Made by a program: the position numbers and the translations under genes. A stretch of 64,000 nucleotides of DNA from Gammaproteobacteria bacterium (GTDB taxonomy: Bacteria > Pseudomonadota > Gammaproteobacteria > Tenderiales > Tenderiaceae). Positions 51,176 through 60,749 of the stretch are shown here, one piece after another; the stretch's first letter is position 1; each line of letters begins with the position of its first letter. The stretch covers positions 248,001 to 312,000 of the forward strand of contig JACQEP010000004.1 of the NCBI GenBank assembly GCA_016200485.1. The letters are read 5' to 3'. Below the pieces are notes generated by a model. It was not told where the DNA came from and did no database searches. It saw only the letters and a program-made list of their open reading frames with translations.

Positions 51176-51252
51176 TGGCGCGCCCGGAGAGATTCGAACT
51201 CCCGACCACCAAGTTCGTAGCCTGGTACTCTATCCAACTGAGCTACGGGCGC
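51176..51252 (-). tRNA. tRNA-Arg (anticodon ACG)
   Basis: The 77-nt cloverleaf begins GCGCCCGTAGCTCAGTTGGA, has anticodon stem-loop CCAGG-CTACGAA-CTTGG, T-arm GGGAGTTCGAATCTCTC, and ends CGGGCGC-G-CCA with CCA encoded. Confidence 0.96.
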
Positions 51253-51319
51253 ATATTCGGAAAGGGGGCAATTATCCCGGTAGGCCTTGAGACTGTCAAG
51301 GAATCCCGCTGGATAAAGA

Positions 51320-51412
51320 TGGCGGAGAGAGAGGGAGTCGAACCCTCGATACACCTTTTGAGCGTATACTCCCTTAGCAGGGGAGCGCCTTCGACCACTC
51401 GGCCATCTCTCC
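51320..51412 (-). tRNA. tRNA-Ser (anticodon GCT)
   Basis: A 93-nt tRNA with long variable arm. It starts GGAGAGATGGCCGAGTGG, the anticodon loop is CTCCC-CTGCTAA-GGGAG, and it ends CTCTCTCC-G-CCA. It lies upstream of tRNA-Arg on the same transcript. Confidence 0.96.
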
Positions 51413-51590
51413 ACGTGTCGCATGCGACTGCGGCGGCATTATACCCGATGATTTCGCAGATTACGAATTTGGAAATAAACGCCAACTCTGCTGGAATCAA
51501 TAAGCGAACTCATTGATTTTCCACATCACTTACTAAGTCCTAGGATACCTGTTGTAGCGGGGGCGGTAAAGCGCTGTTCTTTAACTATGC

Positions 51591-51812
51591 TTAGCTTGGG
51601 GGTTGATGGTCTTCAGCCGCGTCATCTTTATCTTTGCCGTTACCGGCCTTTTCTTGCTGAATACGTTGATAGATCTCTTCGCGATGGACGGAGACATCTT
51701 TGGGAGCACTGACACCGATGCGAACCTGATTGCCTTTAACACCGAGCACTGTGACCGTGACATTATCTCCTATGATCAATGTTTCACCCACACGACGGGT
51801 CAAAATCAACAT
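51591..51812 (-). CDS. csrA: CsrA carbon storage regulator
   Basis: A 73-aa CsrA that binds GGA motifs in mRNA leaders. The family start [20 protein letters not shown], the RNA-contacting [20 protein letters not shown] and the tail [10 protein letters not shown] are intact. The last 15 residues are an unusually acidic/Lys-rich extension ([16 protein letters not shown]). AAGGAG lies before the ATG. It is downstream of lysC across a terminator, so it likely has its own promoter. Confidence 0.96.
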   Translation of the reverse strand: MLILTRRVGETLIIGDNVTVTVLGVKGNQVRIGVSAPKDVSVHREEIYQRIQQEKAGNGKDKDDAAEDHQPPS

Positions 51813-51966
51813 ATTTTTCTCCTTGTTCTACGGCCCTTTGTTAGCCCCCGGTCCATCCGGTGCTTTGGGGTGGTGACAGTTCTGTGTTTTCCCACCTACC
51901 TTCTTGTTTTGTTATCGACCATTTAAGGGATTACTGAAGATACCCCTGCAGTCTATGTGAGGAAAT

Positions 51967-51992
51967 AAAAAACCGCCCGGAGGCGGTTTTTT
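51967..51992. terminator. Bidirectional terminator between lysC and csrA
   Basis: AAAAAACCGCC-CGGA-GGCGGTTTTTT is symmetrical, with A and T runs on both sides. It ends the lysC transcript on the minus strand. Confidence 0.9.
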
Positions 51993-52022
51993 GAGCATAA
52001 AACAACCCATTGTTTTATATAA

Positions 52023-53240
52023 TTATTTTTTATCTAATCCAAAAGCAGTGTGCAATGCGCGCACGGCCAGCTCGAGGTATTTTTCATCCACCACGACGGA
52101 AATTTTGATCTCGGAGGTCGAAATCATGCGGATATTGATCGCTTCCTGGGCCAGGGCCTTGAACATGCTGCTGGCAATGCCGGCGTGGGAACGCATCCCT
52201 ACTCCAACAATGGAAATCTTGACGATCTTGTTGTCACCGGAGACCTGGCGGGCACCCAGTTCTTTGGCCGTACGCTCCAGGATGGATAGCGCCTTGGTGT
52301 AGTCGTTGCGGTGCACGGTGAAGGTGAAGTCAGTGCTGCCGTCTTCGCCGACGTTCTGGATAATCATGTCAACCTCGACGTTGGCCTCGCCAATCGGGCC
52401 GAGGATGCGGTAGGCCACGCCCGGCTGGTCGGGCACGCCGAGGATCGTCAGTTTGGCCTCGTCACGGTTAAAGGCGATGCCGGAGATTATCGGTTCTTCC
52501 ATACCTTCTTCCTCATAAGTGATCAGGGTGCCGCCGCCCTCTGTAAAACTGGAGAGGACGCGCAACGGAACATTGTATTTGCCGGCGAATTCGACCGAGC
52601 GGATCTGCAGAACCTTGGAACCGAGGCTGGCCATTTCCAGCATTTCTTCGAAGGTGATGCGATCCAGGCGCCGAGCCTCAGGGACGACACGCGGGTCAGT
52701 CGTATAGACACCATCGACGTCGGTGTAAATCTGACATTCATCGGCCTTGAGTGCGGCGGCCAAAGCCACCGCCGTCGTATCGGAACCGCCGCGGCCGAGC
52801 GTCGTGATATTGCCCTGCTCGTCCACACCCTGGAATCCAGCGACCACAACGACCCTACCTTTGGCCAGATCGTCATGCATCCGCTTATCGTCGATCTCGA
52901 CGATACGGGCCTTGTTGAAGGCGCTATCGGTGAGAATATGTACTTGAGCGCCGGTGTAGGAACGCGCGGGCACACCACGTTTTTCCAGCGCCATGGCCAG
53001 CAGCGCGATGGTAACCTGCTCGCCAGTGGCGATCATGACATCGAGTTCGCGCGGCGCAGGGTTGGGGTCGATAGACTTTGCCAATTCGATCAGGCGATTG
53101 GTCTCGCCACTCATGGCAGACAGCACAACCACCAAATCGTGGCCTTCATTGCGCCATTTGATGACCTTCTCGGCGACATTTTCGATGCGCTCAACGTTGC
53201 CCACCGAGGTGCCGCCGTATTTTTGAACGATTAATGCCAT
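52023..53240 (-). CDS. lysC: Aspartate kinase
   Basis: A 405-aa aspartokinase that phosphorylates aspartate, the first step to lysine, threonine and methionine. The kinase core starts ALIVQKYGGTSVGNVERIEN, with VALAAALKADECQIYTDVDG in the middle. Two C-terminal ACT domains (DQPGVAYRILGPIGEANVEV, VGVGMRSHAGIASSMFKALA) give feedback control. It is monofunctional with no homoserine dehydrogenase part. Confidence 0.95.
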   Translation of the reverse strand: MALIVQKYGGTSVGNVERIENVAEKVIKWRNEGHDLVVVLSAMSGETNRLIELAKSIDPNPAPRELDVMIATGEQVTIALLAMALEKRGVPARSYTGAQVHILTDSAFNKARIVEIDDKRMHDDLAKGRVVVVAGFQGVDEQGNITTLGRGGSDTTAVALAAALKADECQIYTDVDGVYTTDPRVVPEARRLDRITFEEMLEMASLGSKVLQIRSVEFAGKYNVPLRVLSSFTEGGGTLITYEEEGMEEPIISGIAFNRDEAKLTILGVPDQPGVAYRILGPIGEANVEVDMIIQNVGEDGSTDFTFTVHRNDYTKALSILERTAKELGARQVSGDNKIVKISIVGVGMRSHAGIASSMFKALAQEAINIRMISTSEIKISVVVDEKYLELAVRALHTAFGLDKK

Positions 53241-53342
53241 AGTTATGTGTCTTGTAAAGAATGTGCGTGAATACTACTTTAACGCTATAAAAAAATCATC
53301 TGGCTGCAACTTGCATCTAGGAATCCATCACCACTCTAACTA

Positions 53343-53475
53343 AGAATCCGCTTGGATTCTGCCGCCATTCTCAACCACCCCGTCCGCTTCGCGTCCACCC
53401 CTCCTTATCCAAGGAGGGGATGTCAGTTCTCCCCTCCTCCTGAGGGAGGAGGGGTGCCCCGAAGGGGTGGGGTGG
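53343..53475. repeat. Mosaic of hairpin repeats upstream of lysC
   Basis: Three perfect hairpins follow each other: AGAATCC-gctt-GGATTCT, CCCCTCCTT-atcc-AAGGAGGGG and CCCCTCCTCC-tgag-GGAGGAGGGG, then a GGGGTG-rich tail. Such blocks are dispersed intergenic repeats, and here they fill the gap between alaS and lysC. Confidence 0.75.
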
Positions 53476-53484
53476 TGGGGCAAA

Positions 53485-56112
53485 TTACAATGCCAATTGC
53501 TGCTTGATCCAATCCGGCACACCCTTCAGGGCGCCGTCGAGTGCGGCAGGGTTGTTGCCACCCGCCTGCGCCATGTCGGGACGGCCACCGCCCTTGCCGC
53601 CCACCTGCAGGGCAACCTGATTCACCAGTTCACCGGCTTTAACACGATTGATCTGATCTTTGCTCACCCCTGCGGCCAGCATCACCTTGTCGCCATCAAC
53701 CGCAGCTAAAATCACCGCCGCTGACCCAAGTTTGTTTTTAAGCTGATCGACGGTATCACGCAGGGTCTTGGCATCGGCACCTTCCAGCCGCGCCGCCAGT
53801 ACTTTAATCCCCGAGATCTCAATAGCCTGTGACATCAGTTCACCGCCTTGATTGGCAGCGGCCTTCGCTTTCAGTTGCTCCAGTTCTTTTTCCAGCTTGC
53901 GGCTCTTGTCGACCAGTTGCCGCACTTTGTCGCTGGCATCGTCGCGCCCGCCTTTGACCAGATCGGCGATGCTCGCCAGGCGTTGATCCAGACTATCGAT
54001 ATAGGCCAATGCGTTTTCACCCGTCACCGCTTCGATACGGCGCACACCCGAGGCGATACCCGCTTCGGAAATGATCTTGAACAAGCCGATATCACCGGCG
54101 CGCTTGGCGTGCGTACCGCCGCACAGCTCAGTTGAAAACTCGCCGATGCTGAGTACACGCACGCTATCACCATATTTTTCACCGAACAACGCAGTCGCGC
54201 CGGCTTTCACGGCATCGTCATAGGCCATGACGCGTGTCTCAACATCGTTATTGGCACGAATCTGGGCATTCACCAGGCGTTCAATCTCGTTGAGCTGTTC
54301 GCGGGTGATAGGTTCGAAGTGCGAGAAGTCAAAGCGCAAACGCTCGGCGTTAACCAACGAACCTTTTTGCGCGACATGCTCGCCCAACACGTTACGCAGT
54401 GCAGCGTGCAACAAATGAGTTGCCGAGTGATTGAGACGTATTGCCTGGCGACGTGCGTCATCAACGTCGGCTTGCACACTGTCACCGACACGCAATGTAC
54501 CACGCTTGAGCGTACCAATATGGGCATGCACTTCCGGCCCTTGTTTGACGGTATCCTGCACGGCAAACAATGCATCTTTAGCGCGCAGTTCACCGCGATC
54601 ACCCGCCTGCCCACCGGATTCGGCATAGAACGGTGTGCGATCCAGAATGACCATACCCTCTTCACCGGCATTCAACGCGTCGACGGCATGTTCACCGCGA
54701 TACAAGGCAACGACTTTGGCTTGATCACTGACGCGCTCATAGCCACTGAATTCGCAACGGACATTAATATCCAAACGTCCCGGATAAGCCACACCAAACT
54801 GACTGGCGGCACGCGCGCGCTCACGTTGCGCTTCCATCGCCCGCTCAAACCCGGCTTGATCAATCGCCAACCCACGCTCACGGGCGATGTCTGCGGTCAA
54901 ATCTGCCGGAAAACCATAAGTGTCATACAGCTTGAACACGGTTTCGCCGGGAATGACTTTACTCTTGAGACGTGCGATGTCGTCTTCAAGAATCTTCATC
55001 CCTTGATCCAGCGTTTCGGCGAAGCGTTCCTCTTCCAGACGTAGAACTTTCTCAACCTGCGCTTGCGCCTTCACTAATTCGGGATAGGCGGCACCCATTT
55101 CCTGCGCCAGTGCTGCCACCAATTTGTGGAAGAAGGGTTGATTCTGGCCCAGCTTGTACCCGTGACGAATCGCGCGACGGATAATGCGGCGCAACACATA
55201 ACCGCGACCTTCGTTTGACGGTAACACACCATCAGTAATCAGGAAGGCACAGGAACGGATGTGATCGGCGATGACGCGCAAAGAACTATTGGCGTGATCA
55301 GTGCAACCTGTCGCCGCCGCAGTCGCCTTGATCAAACTCTGGAACAAATCGATTTCGTAATTGCTGTGCACGCCCTGCAACACGGCGGCGAGACGTTCCA
55401 GCCCCATGCCGGTATCGACCGAAGGTTTGGGCAGCGGCGTCATCACGCCATCGGCACTGCGGTCATATTGCATGAACACGAGATTCCAGATCTCGATGTA
55501 ACGATCACCGTCTTCTTCCGGCGTGCCGGGCGGACCACCCGCAATATGCGGGCCGTGATCGTAAAATATTTCGGTACAAGGACCGCAAGGACCGGTATCA
55601 CCCATCGACCAGAAATTATCGCTTTCATGGCTGCGACCGCCGGGTTTGTCACCGATGCGACTGAAGCGATTGGCATCGACACCGATTTCTTTCAACCAGA
55701 TGTCCGCGGCTTCGGTATCTTCGGCATACACTGTTACCCACAACCGATTTGCAGGAAGTTTCAGAGTTTTAGTTAAAAACTCCCAAGCAAACTTGATCGC
55801 ATCGCGTTTGAAATAATCGCCGAAACTGAAATTGCCGAGCATTTCAAAGAAGGTGTGATGGCGCGCGGTATAACCGACATTTTCCAGATCGTTGTGCTTG
55901 CCACCCGCACGGACACAGCGCTGACTGCTGACGGCGCGCTTATAGTGACGGTGTTCCAATCCCAGGAACACGTCTTTGAATTGCACCATACCGGCATTGG
56001 TAAACAACAAGGTCGGATCATTTCCCGGCACCAGCGAACTGCTGGCAACCACTTCATGACCATGTTGCCGGAAATATTCGAGAAAGACTCGACGAATCTC
56101 TGCGCTTTTCAT
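53485..56112 (-). CDS. alaS: Alanine-tRNA ligase
   Basis: An 875-aa AlaRS that charges tRNA-Ala and clears misacylated Ser/Gly. The catalytic part begins [20 protein letters not shown] with [20 protein letters not shown] and [18 protein letters not shown]. The editing domain has [18 protein letters not shown] and the zinc motif [16 protein letters not shown] near residue 660. The C-Ala domain ends in a glycine-rich [17 protein letters not shown]. Length is normal. Confidence 0.97.
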   Translation of the reverse strand: MKSAEIRRVFLEYFRQHGHEVVASSSLVPGNDPTLLFTNAGMVQFKDVFLGLEHRHYKRAVSSQRCVRAGGKHNDLENVGYTARHHTFFEMLGNFSFGDYFKRDAIKFAWEFLTKTLKLPANRLWVTVYAEDTEAADIWLKEIGVDANRFSRIGDKPGGRSHESDNFWSMGDTGPCGPCTEIFYDHGPHIAGGPPGTPEEDGDRYIEIWNLVFMQYDRSADGVMTPLPKPSVDTGMGLERLAAVLQGVHSNYEIDLFQSLIKATAAATGCTDHANSSLRVIADHIRSCAFLITDGVLPSNEGRGYVLRRIIRRAIRHGYKLGQNQPFFHKLVAALAQEMGAAYPELVKAQAQVEKVLRLEEERFAETLDQGMKILEDDIARLKSKVIPGETVFKLYDTYGFPADLTADIARERGLAIDQAGFERAMEAQRERARAASQFGVAYPGRLDINVRCEFSGYERVSDQAKVVALYRGEHAVDALNAGEEGMVILDRTPFYAESGGQAGDRGELRAKDALFAVQDTVKQGPEVHAHIGTLKRGTLRVGDSVQADVDDARRQAIRLNHSATHLLHAALRNVLGEHVAQKGSLVNAERLRFDFSHFEPITREQLNEIERLVNAQIRANNDVETRVMAYDDAVKAGATALFGEKYGDSVRVLSIGEFSTELCGGTHAKRAGDIGLFKIISEAGIASGVRRIEAVTGENALAYIDSLDQRLASIADLVKGGRDDASDKVRQLVDKSRKLEKELEQLKAKAAANQGGELMSQAIEISGIKVLAARLEGADAKTLRDTVDQLKNKLGSAAVILAAVDGDKVMLAAGVSKDQINRVKAGELVNQVALQVGGKGGGRPDMAQAGGNNPAALDGALKGVPDWIKQQLAL

Positions 56113-56147
56113 ATTTTGTTTTCTAAGAATTGAATTCTGAAAAAAAG

Positions 56148-56606
56148 TTATTCTGTTTCTGCAATATCTTCTGTTGCCATCACAGCGTTAATTTGTTCCG
56201 TCGTAAACCCGCGATATTGTAAAAATCGCATCTGTTTTGCCCGTTCTTCATAGGTCTGCGGCATTTGCGCCCCAAAACGCTTGCGCCGCACTTCACTCGC
56301 CCGCCGCCGCCACTCAGCCTCACTCGGCATTGGCGTGGCGACATCATCATTCAACTCATGTTGCCGCAATTCCTGCCGCAACCGCACCGGACCAACACCG
56401 CGATTCACTCGCGACTGCACCAGTGCTTCGGCAAATCGCTCATCGGACAAATACCGTTCCCGCAGCAACTCGGCAATCACTGATTCGATAACCGCCGACT
56501 CAAAACCTTTTGTCTGCAATTTTTGTTGCAATTCGTGCCGGGAATATTCGCGCCGGGTCAGCCACCGGAGGGCGGCTGCCCGGCACTCTTGTTGCGGCGA
56601 TGCCAT
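56148..56606 (-). CDS. recX: RecX regulator of RecA
   Basis: A 152-aa RecX, which binds RecA filaments and limits strand exchange. Start [20 protein letters not shown]; then the family helices [40 protein letters not shown] and [17 protein letters not shown]. An in-frame ATG 22 codons earlier overlaps the recA end and is less likely. It begins 10 bp after recA, so the two are one operon. Confidence 0.92.
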   Translation of the reverse strand: MASPQQECRAAALRWLTRREYSRHELQQKLQTKGFESAVIESVIAELLRERYLSDERFAEALVQSRVNRGVGPVRLRQELRQHELNDDVATPMPSEAEWRRRASEVRRKRFGAQMPQTYEERAKQMRFLQYRGFTTEQINAVMATEDIAETE

Positions 56607-56616
56607 TAGCGCAGGA

Positions 56617-57666
56617 TCAAACCTCTGCCTCGATCTCAGCAGCAATATCTTCAATCGCCGCTGGAGCTGCAACCACTTTGGTCAACAACTTGGCGCGCAG
56701 CTTGGCCTCGATTTCCTGTGAGACTGAAGGATTGTCCTTGAGGAACTGACGCACATTATCCTTGCCTTGGCCAATACGGTTGCCATTGTAGCTGTACCAG
56801 GAACCGGATTTATCGATCAACCCTTCTTTGGCCCCCATATCGATGATCTCACCTTCGCGTGACACACCTTCGCCGTAAAGGATTTCGAAGTTGGCTTCTT
56901 TAAACGGTGGCGCCACCTTGTTCTTGACGACCTTGACACGAGTTTCGTTACCGATCACTTCGTCACCCTTCTTGATCGCACCGGTACGGCGAATATCAAG
57001 ACGGACAGAAGAGTAAAATTTGAGCGCGTTACCACCGGTCGTCGTTTCGGGATTGCCGAACATAACGCCGATCTTCATGCGGATCTGGTTGATGAAAATC
57101 ACCAACGTGTTGGAACGCTTGATGTTGGCGGTGAGCTTGCGCAACGCCTGCGACATCAGCCGCGCTTGCAGACCAACATGGGTATCACCCATCTCGCCTT
57201 CGATTTCTGCTTTTGGCGTCAGTGCGGCCACAGAATCGATGACGACCACATCAACGGCGCTCGAACGTACCAGCATGTCGGTAATTTCCAGCGCCTGTTC
57301 GCCGGTATCCGGCTGCGACACCAGCAGGTCATCGACATTAACACCGATCTTGGCGGCATAACTCGGGTCCAGCGCATGTTCGGCATCGATAAAGGCCGCT
57401 GTGCCACCCATTTTCTGTATTTCAGCCACGACCTGGAGGGTCAGCGTCGTCTTGCCGGAAGATTCGGGACCATAAATTTCCACCACACGACCACGCGGCA
57501 GACCGCCGATACCTAGCGCGACGTCCAGGCCTAGAGAACCTGTAGATACAACAGACACATCACGGGCAACGGTTTCATCACCCATCCGCATGATCGAACC
57601 CTTGCCGAACTGGCGTTCAATCTGTCCCAATGCTGCGGTGAGTGCCTTGCGCTTATTATCATCCAT
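56617..57666 (-). CDS. recA: RecA recombinase
   Basis: A 349-aa RecA, the strand-exchange and SOS-coprotease ATPase. Start [20 protein letters not shown] with AGGGG-type ribosome site upstream. Walker A is [10 protein letters not shown] (66-75), followed by [10 protein letters not shown] and [10 protein letters not shown], and by the loop [20 protein letters not shown]. Catalytic Glu and Lys appear intact. No canonical CTGT-N8-ACAG LexA box is seen in the 118 bp before the ATG. Confidence 0.97.
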   Translation of the reverse strand: MDDNKRKALTAALGQIERQFGKGSIMRMGDETVARDVSVVSTGSLGLDVALGIGGLPRGRVVEIYGPESSGKTTLTLQVVAEIQKMGGTAAFIDAEHALDPSYAAKIGVNVDDLLVSQPDTGEQALEITDMLVRSSAVDVVVIDSVAALTPKAEIEGEMGDTHVGLQARLMSQALRKLTANIKRSNTLVIFINQIRMKIGVMFGNPETTTGGNALKFYSSVRLDIRRTGAIKKGDEVIGNETRVKVVKNKVAPPFKEANFEILYGEGVSREGEIIDMGAKEGLIDKSGSWYSYNGNRIGQGKDNVRQFLKDNPSVSQEIEAKLRAKLLTKVVAAPAAIEDIAAEIEAEV

Positions 57667-57784
57667 TACGTCTTTCCCCTCGGTTGATCTTTGAACTTCC
57701 GGCTTGGCGCGGCCATGCCTCCGCCGCATTATCACATAAGAACAGGGGGCAGGGGAAAGGGGAAACGGGAAAAGCCACAAACGC

Positions 57785-58324
57785 CTAGTCCAGTGGCCAA
57801 GCACGGATGACTTCGTAGTTCGAGCCTGTTTGATTTAACTCAGAACGCACCAGCACAAAGCGATCGACCGGCCATGCCACCGGTTCGGGACGAACTGCCG
57901 GCGGTCCACGCCGCACCTTGCGCGCCAGGGTGAGATGGGCCTGATAGGGCCGGGGATCGGGTTTGAATCCACACCTCTCCAACCCTTGTTGTAACTGGCT
58001 GACGAGCTGTTGCAGCGCGAACGGTGTGGTTTGTGGCGACAGCCAGGCAACCTGCGGTCTGCGCCAATAGCCGAGCCGCTCCAGACACAGATTAAAACGC
58101 GGTGCATGAACGCCATCAGCCGCGTTTTCGACGCAATACTGCTGATCTTCAGCTACATCTCCGAGAAAGAATAAGGTTATATGCAAATTGGCCGCGGGAA
58201 TTAAACGGCCGATGCCGGCAGGGAGCGCCTGTTGTGCCCAATTGGCCCAGATTTCTTGCAGCGCGGCCTCCGGCCAGAGGGCGAAAAACAATCGTTGTGA
58301 CTTTAATGCTTCTCTAGCGGGCAC
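57785..58324 (-). CDS. thpR: RNA 2',3'-cyclic phosphodiesterase (LigT/2H family)
   Basis: A 179-aa 2H phosphoesterase. The two HxT motifs are HITLFFLG (His48) and HLTLARKV near residue 130. The start overlaps the pncC stop by 11 bp, which fits the order pncC-thpR-recA. Substrates are 2',3'-cyclic ends of RNA. The biological role in this operon is unclear. Confidence 0.9.
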   Translation of the reverse strand: MPAREALKSQRLFFALWPEAALQEIWANWAQQALPAGIGRLIPAANLHITLFFLGDVAEDQQYCVENAADGVHAPRFNLCLERLGYWRRPQVAWLSPQTTPFALQQLVSQLQQGLERCGFKPDPRPYQAHLTLARKVRRGPPAVRPEPVAWPVDRFVLVRSELNQTGSNYEVIRAWPLD

Positions 58325-58814
58325 GGCCGGTTAACAATTCCAATATACCCAGCAGGGCCACTTCCACCGCCTGTGTCCGCACCTCGGCCCGATTGCCACT
58401 GAAATGCACGCAGCGGCTGACCATGGGATAGGCCACGCCACCCCAGGCGAACCACACCATGCCGACCGGCTTGTCGAGCGATCCGCCCCCTGGCCCGGCG
58501 ATGCCGCTGACTGCCACCGCCACATGGCCATGACTCCGCGCCAGCGCACCGGTCACCATCTCTCGCACCGTCTCCTCACTGACGGCGCCGTGCTGAATCA
58601 GCGTCTTGTGAGTCACTCCCAACATCTCCTCCTTTGAGAGGTTGGTATAAGTCACGAATCCGCGCTCGAACCATTCCGAACTCCCGGCGATGGCAGTAAT
58701 CCTCTGCGCCACACCCCCACCGGTGCATGACTCCGCCGTCACCAGCATCAAACCCCGCTCATGCAGGGCATCCCCCACCGCCTCTGCCAGGGCGCTCAAA
58801 TCATAACGTTGCAT
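58314..58814 (-). CDS. pncC: Nicotinamide-nucleotide amidase (CinA C-terminal type)
   Basis: A 166-aa PncC that deamidates NMN back to NaMN for NAD recycling. Motifs are LMLVTAESCTGGGVAQRITA near residue 20, VAVSGIAGPGGGSLDKPVGM near 105, and the C-terminal HFSGNRAEVRTQAVEVALLG. It lacks the N-terminal CinA domain, which is normal for this gene. The first gene of the recA operon. Confidence 0.93.
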   Translation of the reverse strand: MQRYDLSALAEAVGDALHERGLMLVTAESCTGGGVAQRITAIAGSSEWFERGFVTYTNLSKEEMLGVTHKTLIQHGAVSEETVREMVTGALARSHGHVAVAVSGIAGPGGGSLDKPVGMVWFAWGGVAYPMVSRCVHFSGNRAEVRTQAVEVALLGILELLTGRAR

Positions 58815-58921
58815 CGATCATTCCCGGCTCACTGCGTTTAACCCGCTTAGGTTTTGGATTTCCGTTCTTTTACGGTAGCATACGCCGGCATCGACGCCTG
58901 CCCAAGATAGTTATAGAGAAC

Positions 58922-59782
58922 ATGCCCCCATTAATCGAGCGCCTCCAGTCCTGGTTCCAATATCCGCTGCCCCACCACTGGCTGTCGCGCGTAATTTATC
59001 ATGTGATGCGCATCCGGCAAACTACGATCAAGAACTGGCTGATCCGCACCATCGTGCGTCGTTATCAAGTCGATATGAGTCTGGCGCAGGAGCCTAATCC
59101 GGAGCGTTATCCCGATTTCAACACCTTTTTCACCCGTCCGTTGCGCACGGGTGTGCGCCCGATTGCTGCCGATCCGAATGCCATCGCCTGCCCGGTCGAT
59201 GGCACGGTCAGCGAGGCTGGCGCCATCACTCATGGTCGCGTCTATCAAGCCAAAGGTCTTGATTACAACCTGTTGACGCTGCTGGGCGGCCAACAACATC
59301 TCGCCGATCTTTTCGAGGACGGCACGTTTGCCACGATCTATCTTTCGCCGCGCGATTATCATCGCATTCATATGCCGCTCACTGGCACATTACGGGAAAC
59401 GGTGTATGTTCCGGGACGGCTGTTCAGCGTCAATCCCGCCACCACGCGCACGGTGCCCGGATTATTTGTCCGCAACGAACGCTTGGTGGCGATTTTCGAT
59501 ACCATTGCCGGACCGATGGCGATGATCCCCATCGGCGCGATTTTTGTTGCCGGCATCGAAACAGTGTGGAGCGGCAATTATGGCGACAGAATGTTGCGCG
59601 ACTTTGAACACCGCCGTTTTGATGACCAGGCACCGACACTGGAAAAAGGCGCCGAAATGGGCCGCTTTAATATGGGCTCGACCGTCATTCTGCTCTTTGG
59701 CCCAGGCAAGGCGCAGTGGAATCCCGATTTAAAAACGGGCCAAACTACGCGCATGGGCGAGGCAATCGCTCAGATCCTTTAA
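58922..59782 (+). CDS. psd: Phosphatidylserine decarboxylase proenzyme
   Basis: A 286-aa enzyme that makes phosphatidylethanolamine at the inner membrane. It self-cleaves at GS in FNMGSTVILLFG (Gly252-Ser253), a Met replacing the more common Leu of LGST. Catalytic Asp93 (CPVDGT) and His150 (YHRIHMP) fit the triad. I begin at MPPLIERLQSWFQ since the upstream frame has no ribosome site and runs back into pncC. It is divergent from pncC. Confidence 0.93.
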   Translation: MPPLIERLQSWFQYPLPHHWLSRVIYHVMRIRQTTIKNWLIRTIVRRYQVDMSLAQEPNPERYPDFNTFFTRPLRTGVRPIAADPNAIACPVDGTVSEAGAITHGRVYQAKGLDYNLLTLLGGQQHLADLFEDGTFATIYLSPRDYHRIHMPLTGTLRETVYVPGRLFSVNPATTRTVPGLFVRNERLVAIFDTIAGPMAMIPIGAIFVAGIETVWSGNYGDRMLRDFEHRRFDDQAPTLEKGAEMGRFNMGSTVILLFGPGKAQWNPDLKTGQTTRMGEAIAQIL

Positions 59783-59800
59783 CTAAAATCTCGGGATATT

Positions 59801-59883
59801 TGCAAACCTCTTTAACTTAACGGCCATTTGCTGCTATGTTTATTTAAGTATGTTTGTTAAATAAGATAACCAAGAGGTTTGCA
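59801..59883 (+). promoter_or_regulatory. Inverted repeat sequestering the ribosome site of the DUF3330 gene
   Basis: TGCAAACCTCTT at 59801-59812 is the exact complement of AAGAGGTTTGCA at 59872-59883. The right arm contains the AAGAGG Shine-Dalgarno and the A of the ATG. Between them lies a nested hairpin, TTATTTAA-9 nt-TTAAATAA. If transcription begins upstream of 59801, translation would be occluded until the stem opens. Confidence 0.55.
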
Positions 59884-60101
59884 TGGGACAACCCAATCGC
59901 CACACACCACAAGGCCCGCTCCTGACTTGCGAGGTATGCATGAAAGAGATTCCGGCGTCAGTCGCCCAGAGTTATGAGGGGCCAGACTATGTGCTTTATT
60001 TTTGCGGCAGTGACTGCTTTGACAAGTGGGAGCATCGGCAAGCCCGCAAGGGAGATCGGCCAAAAAAGAAGACTTCTTCGACCAAACCAAAATCCCCCTA
60101 A
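59883..60101 (+). CDS. DUF3330 small zinc-type protein
   Basis: A 72-aa protein with LLTCEVCMKEIPASVAQSYE and YVLYFCGSDCFDKWE, two CxxC-like pairs typical of DUF3330. The C-terminus is Lys-rich (KKKTSSTKPKSP). Function is unknown; the family probably binds a metal. Its start codon lies in a long inverted repeat. Confidence 0.85.
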   Translation: MGQPNRHTPQGPLLTCEVCMKEIPASVAQSYEGPDYVLYFCGSDCFDKWEHRQARKGDRPKKKTSSTKPKSP

Positions 60102-60123
60102 CCAGGCTGTCAAGAACTATAAC

Positions 60124-60507
60124 TTAATGGGTAACGGTCTCATCGCGGTGACGCAACACTTCCCGCAATGAGCGGAAGGCAGCGGCATCGAAGTCGCGGA
60201 ACATGATCCCCACCCCATTATCCGTGGCACGCACCACTTTGGCCGGGATGCGGTATTTACGATAGTTGGTTGCCTCCCCCAACCGGAAGACCAAATCCAC
60301 CGACGCCTCCATCGGCGGCACCCATTGATGCAGTTCCAGAAACACCCCGCCGAAACTGACATCACGGGTCTGGCAATTCACGACTTCCATCGACTGGAAA
60401 TAGAGGTCGACGTTCAGTCTGGCTGGCGTGCGAGTTGTCCACCGTCGCTCCATGGCATCATCCTTTTGCGTGCTCGTTATTTGCTGTTTGTTATTATTAT
60501 CATCCAC
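60124..60507 (-). CDS. PilZ-domain protein
   Basis: A 127-aa protein with the PilZ c-di-GMP pattern: ERRWTTRTPARLNVDLYF, then RDVSFGGVFLEL (D/N-x-S-x-x-G) and a third segment GVGIMFRDFDAAAF. It probably responds to c-di-GMP in motility or surface behaviour, but the partner is unknown. The first Arg cluster is intact. Convergent with the DUF3330 gene. Confidence 0.82.
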   Translation of the reverse strand: MDDNNNKQQITSTQKDDAMERRWTTRTPARLNVDLYFQSMEVVNCQTRDVSFGGVFLELHQWVPPMEASVDLVFRLGEATNYRKYRIPAKVVRATDNGVGIMFRDFDAAAFRSLREVLRHRDETVTH

Positions 60508-60749
60508 CTGCCACCCCTTGATTTTTATCGCTACCGACTAAACAACTTTTACATCAAGCACAATACCGCATTAAATATGCTAGCAATTTTTATACCAGTT
60601 TAAGATATTAATGATCATTTACCTAAAAACTTATTATAAACAATGATATAAAAGTCAGCGCCTTTACCGCTCCACGCCTTTAGCTTTTCAAAAAATCACA
60701 ATTCGCTTTGAAGTGTAAACTTTTCCGACACTTCACTTAAATGCTAGAC

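Noticed and set aside
50950-51516. 188-aa ORF with MARPERFELPTT-like text
   Set aside because: It is the antisense of tRNA-Arg and tRNA-Ser plus intergenic DNA. The protein-like pattern is a well-known artefact of translated tRNA genes.
52311-53234. 307-aa plus-strand ORF opposite lysC
   Set aside because: lysC is unambiguous. The antisense frame exists through codon bias.
53343-53475. GC-rich hairpins considered as regulatory attenuator of lysC
   Set aside because: They are dispersed-type intergenic repeats with no leader peptide or lysine-riboswitch core that I can recognise.
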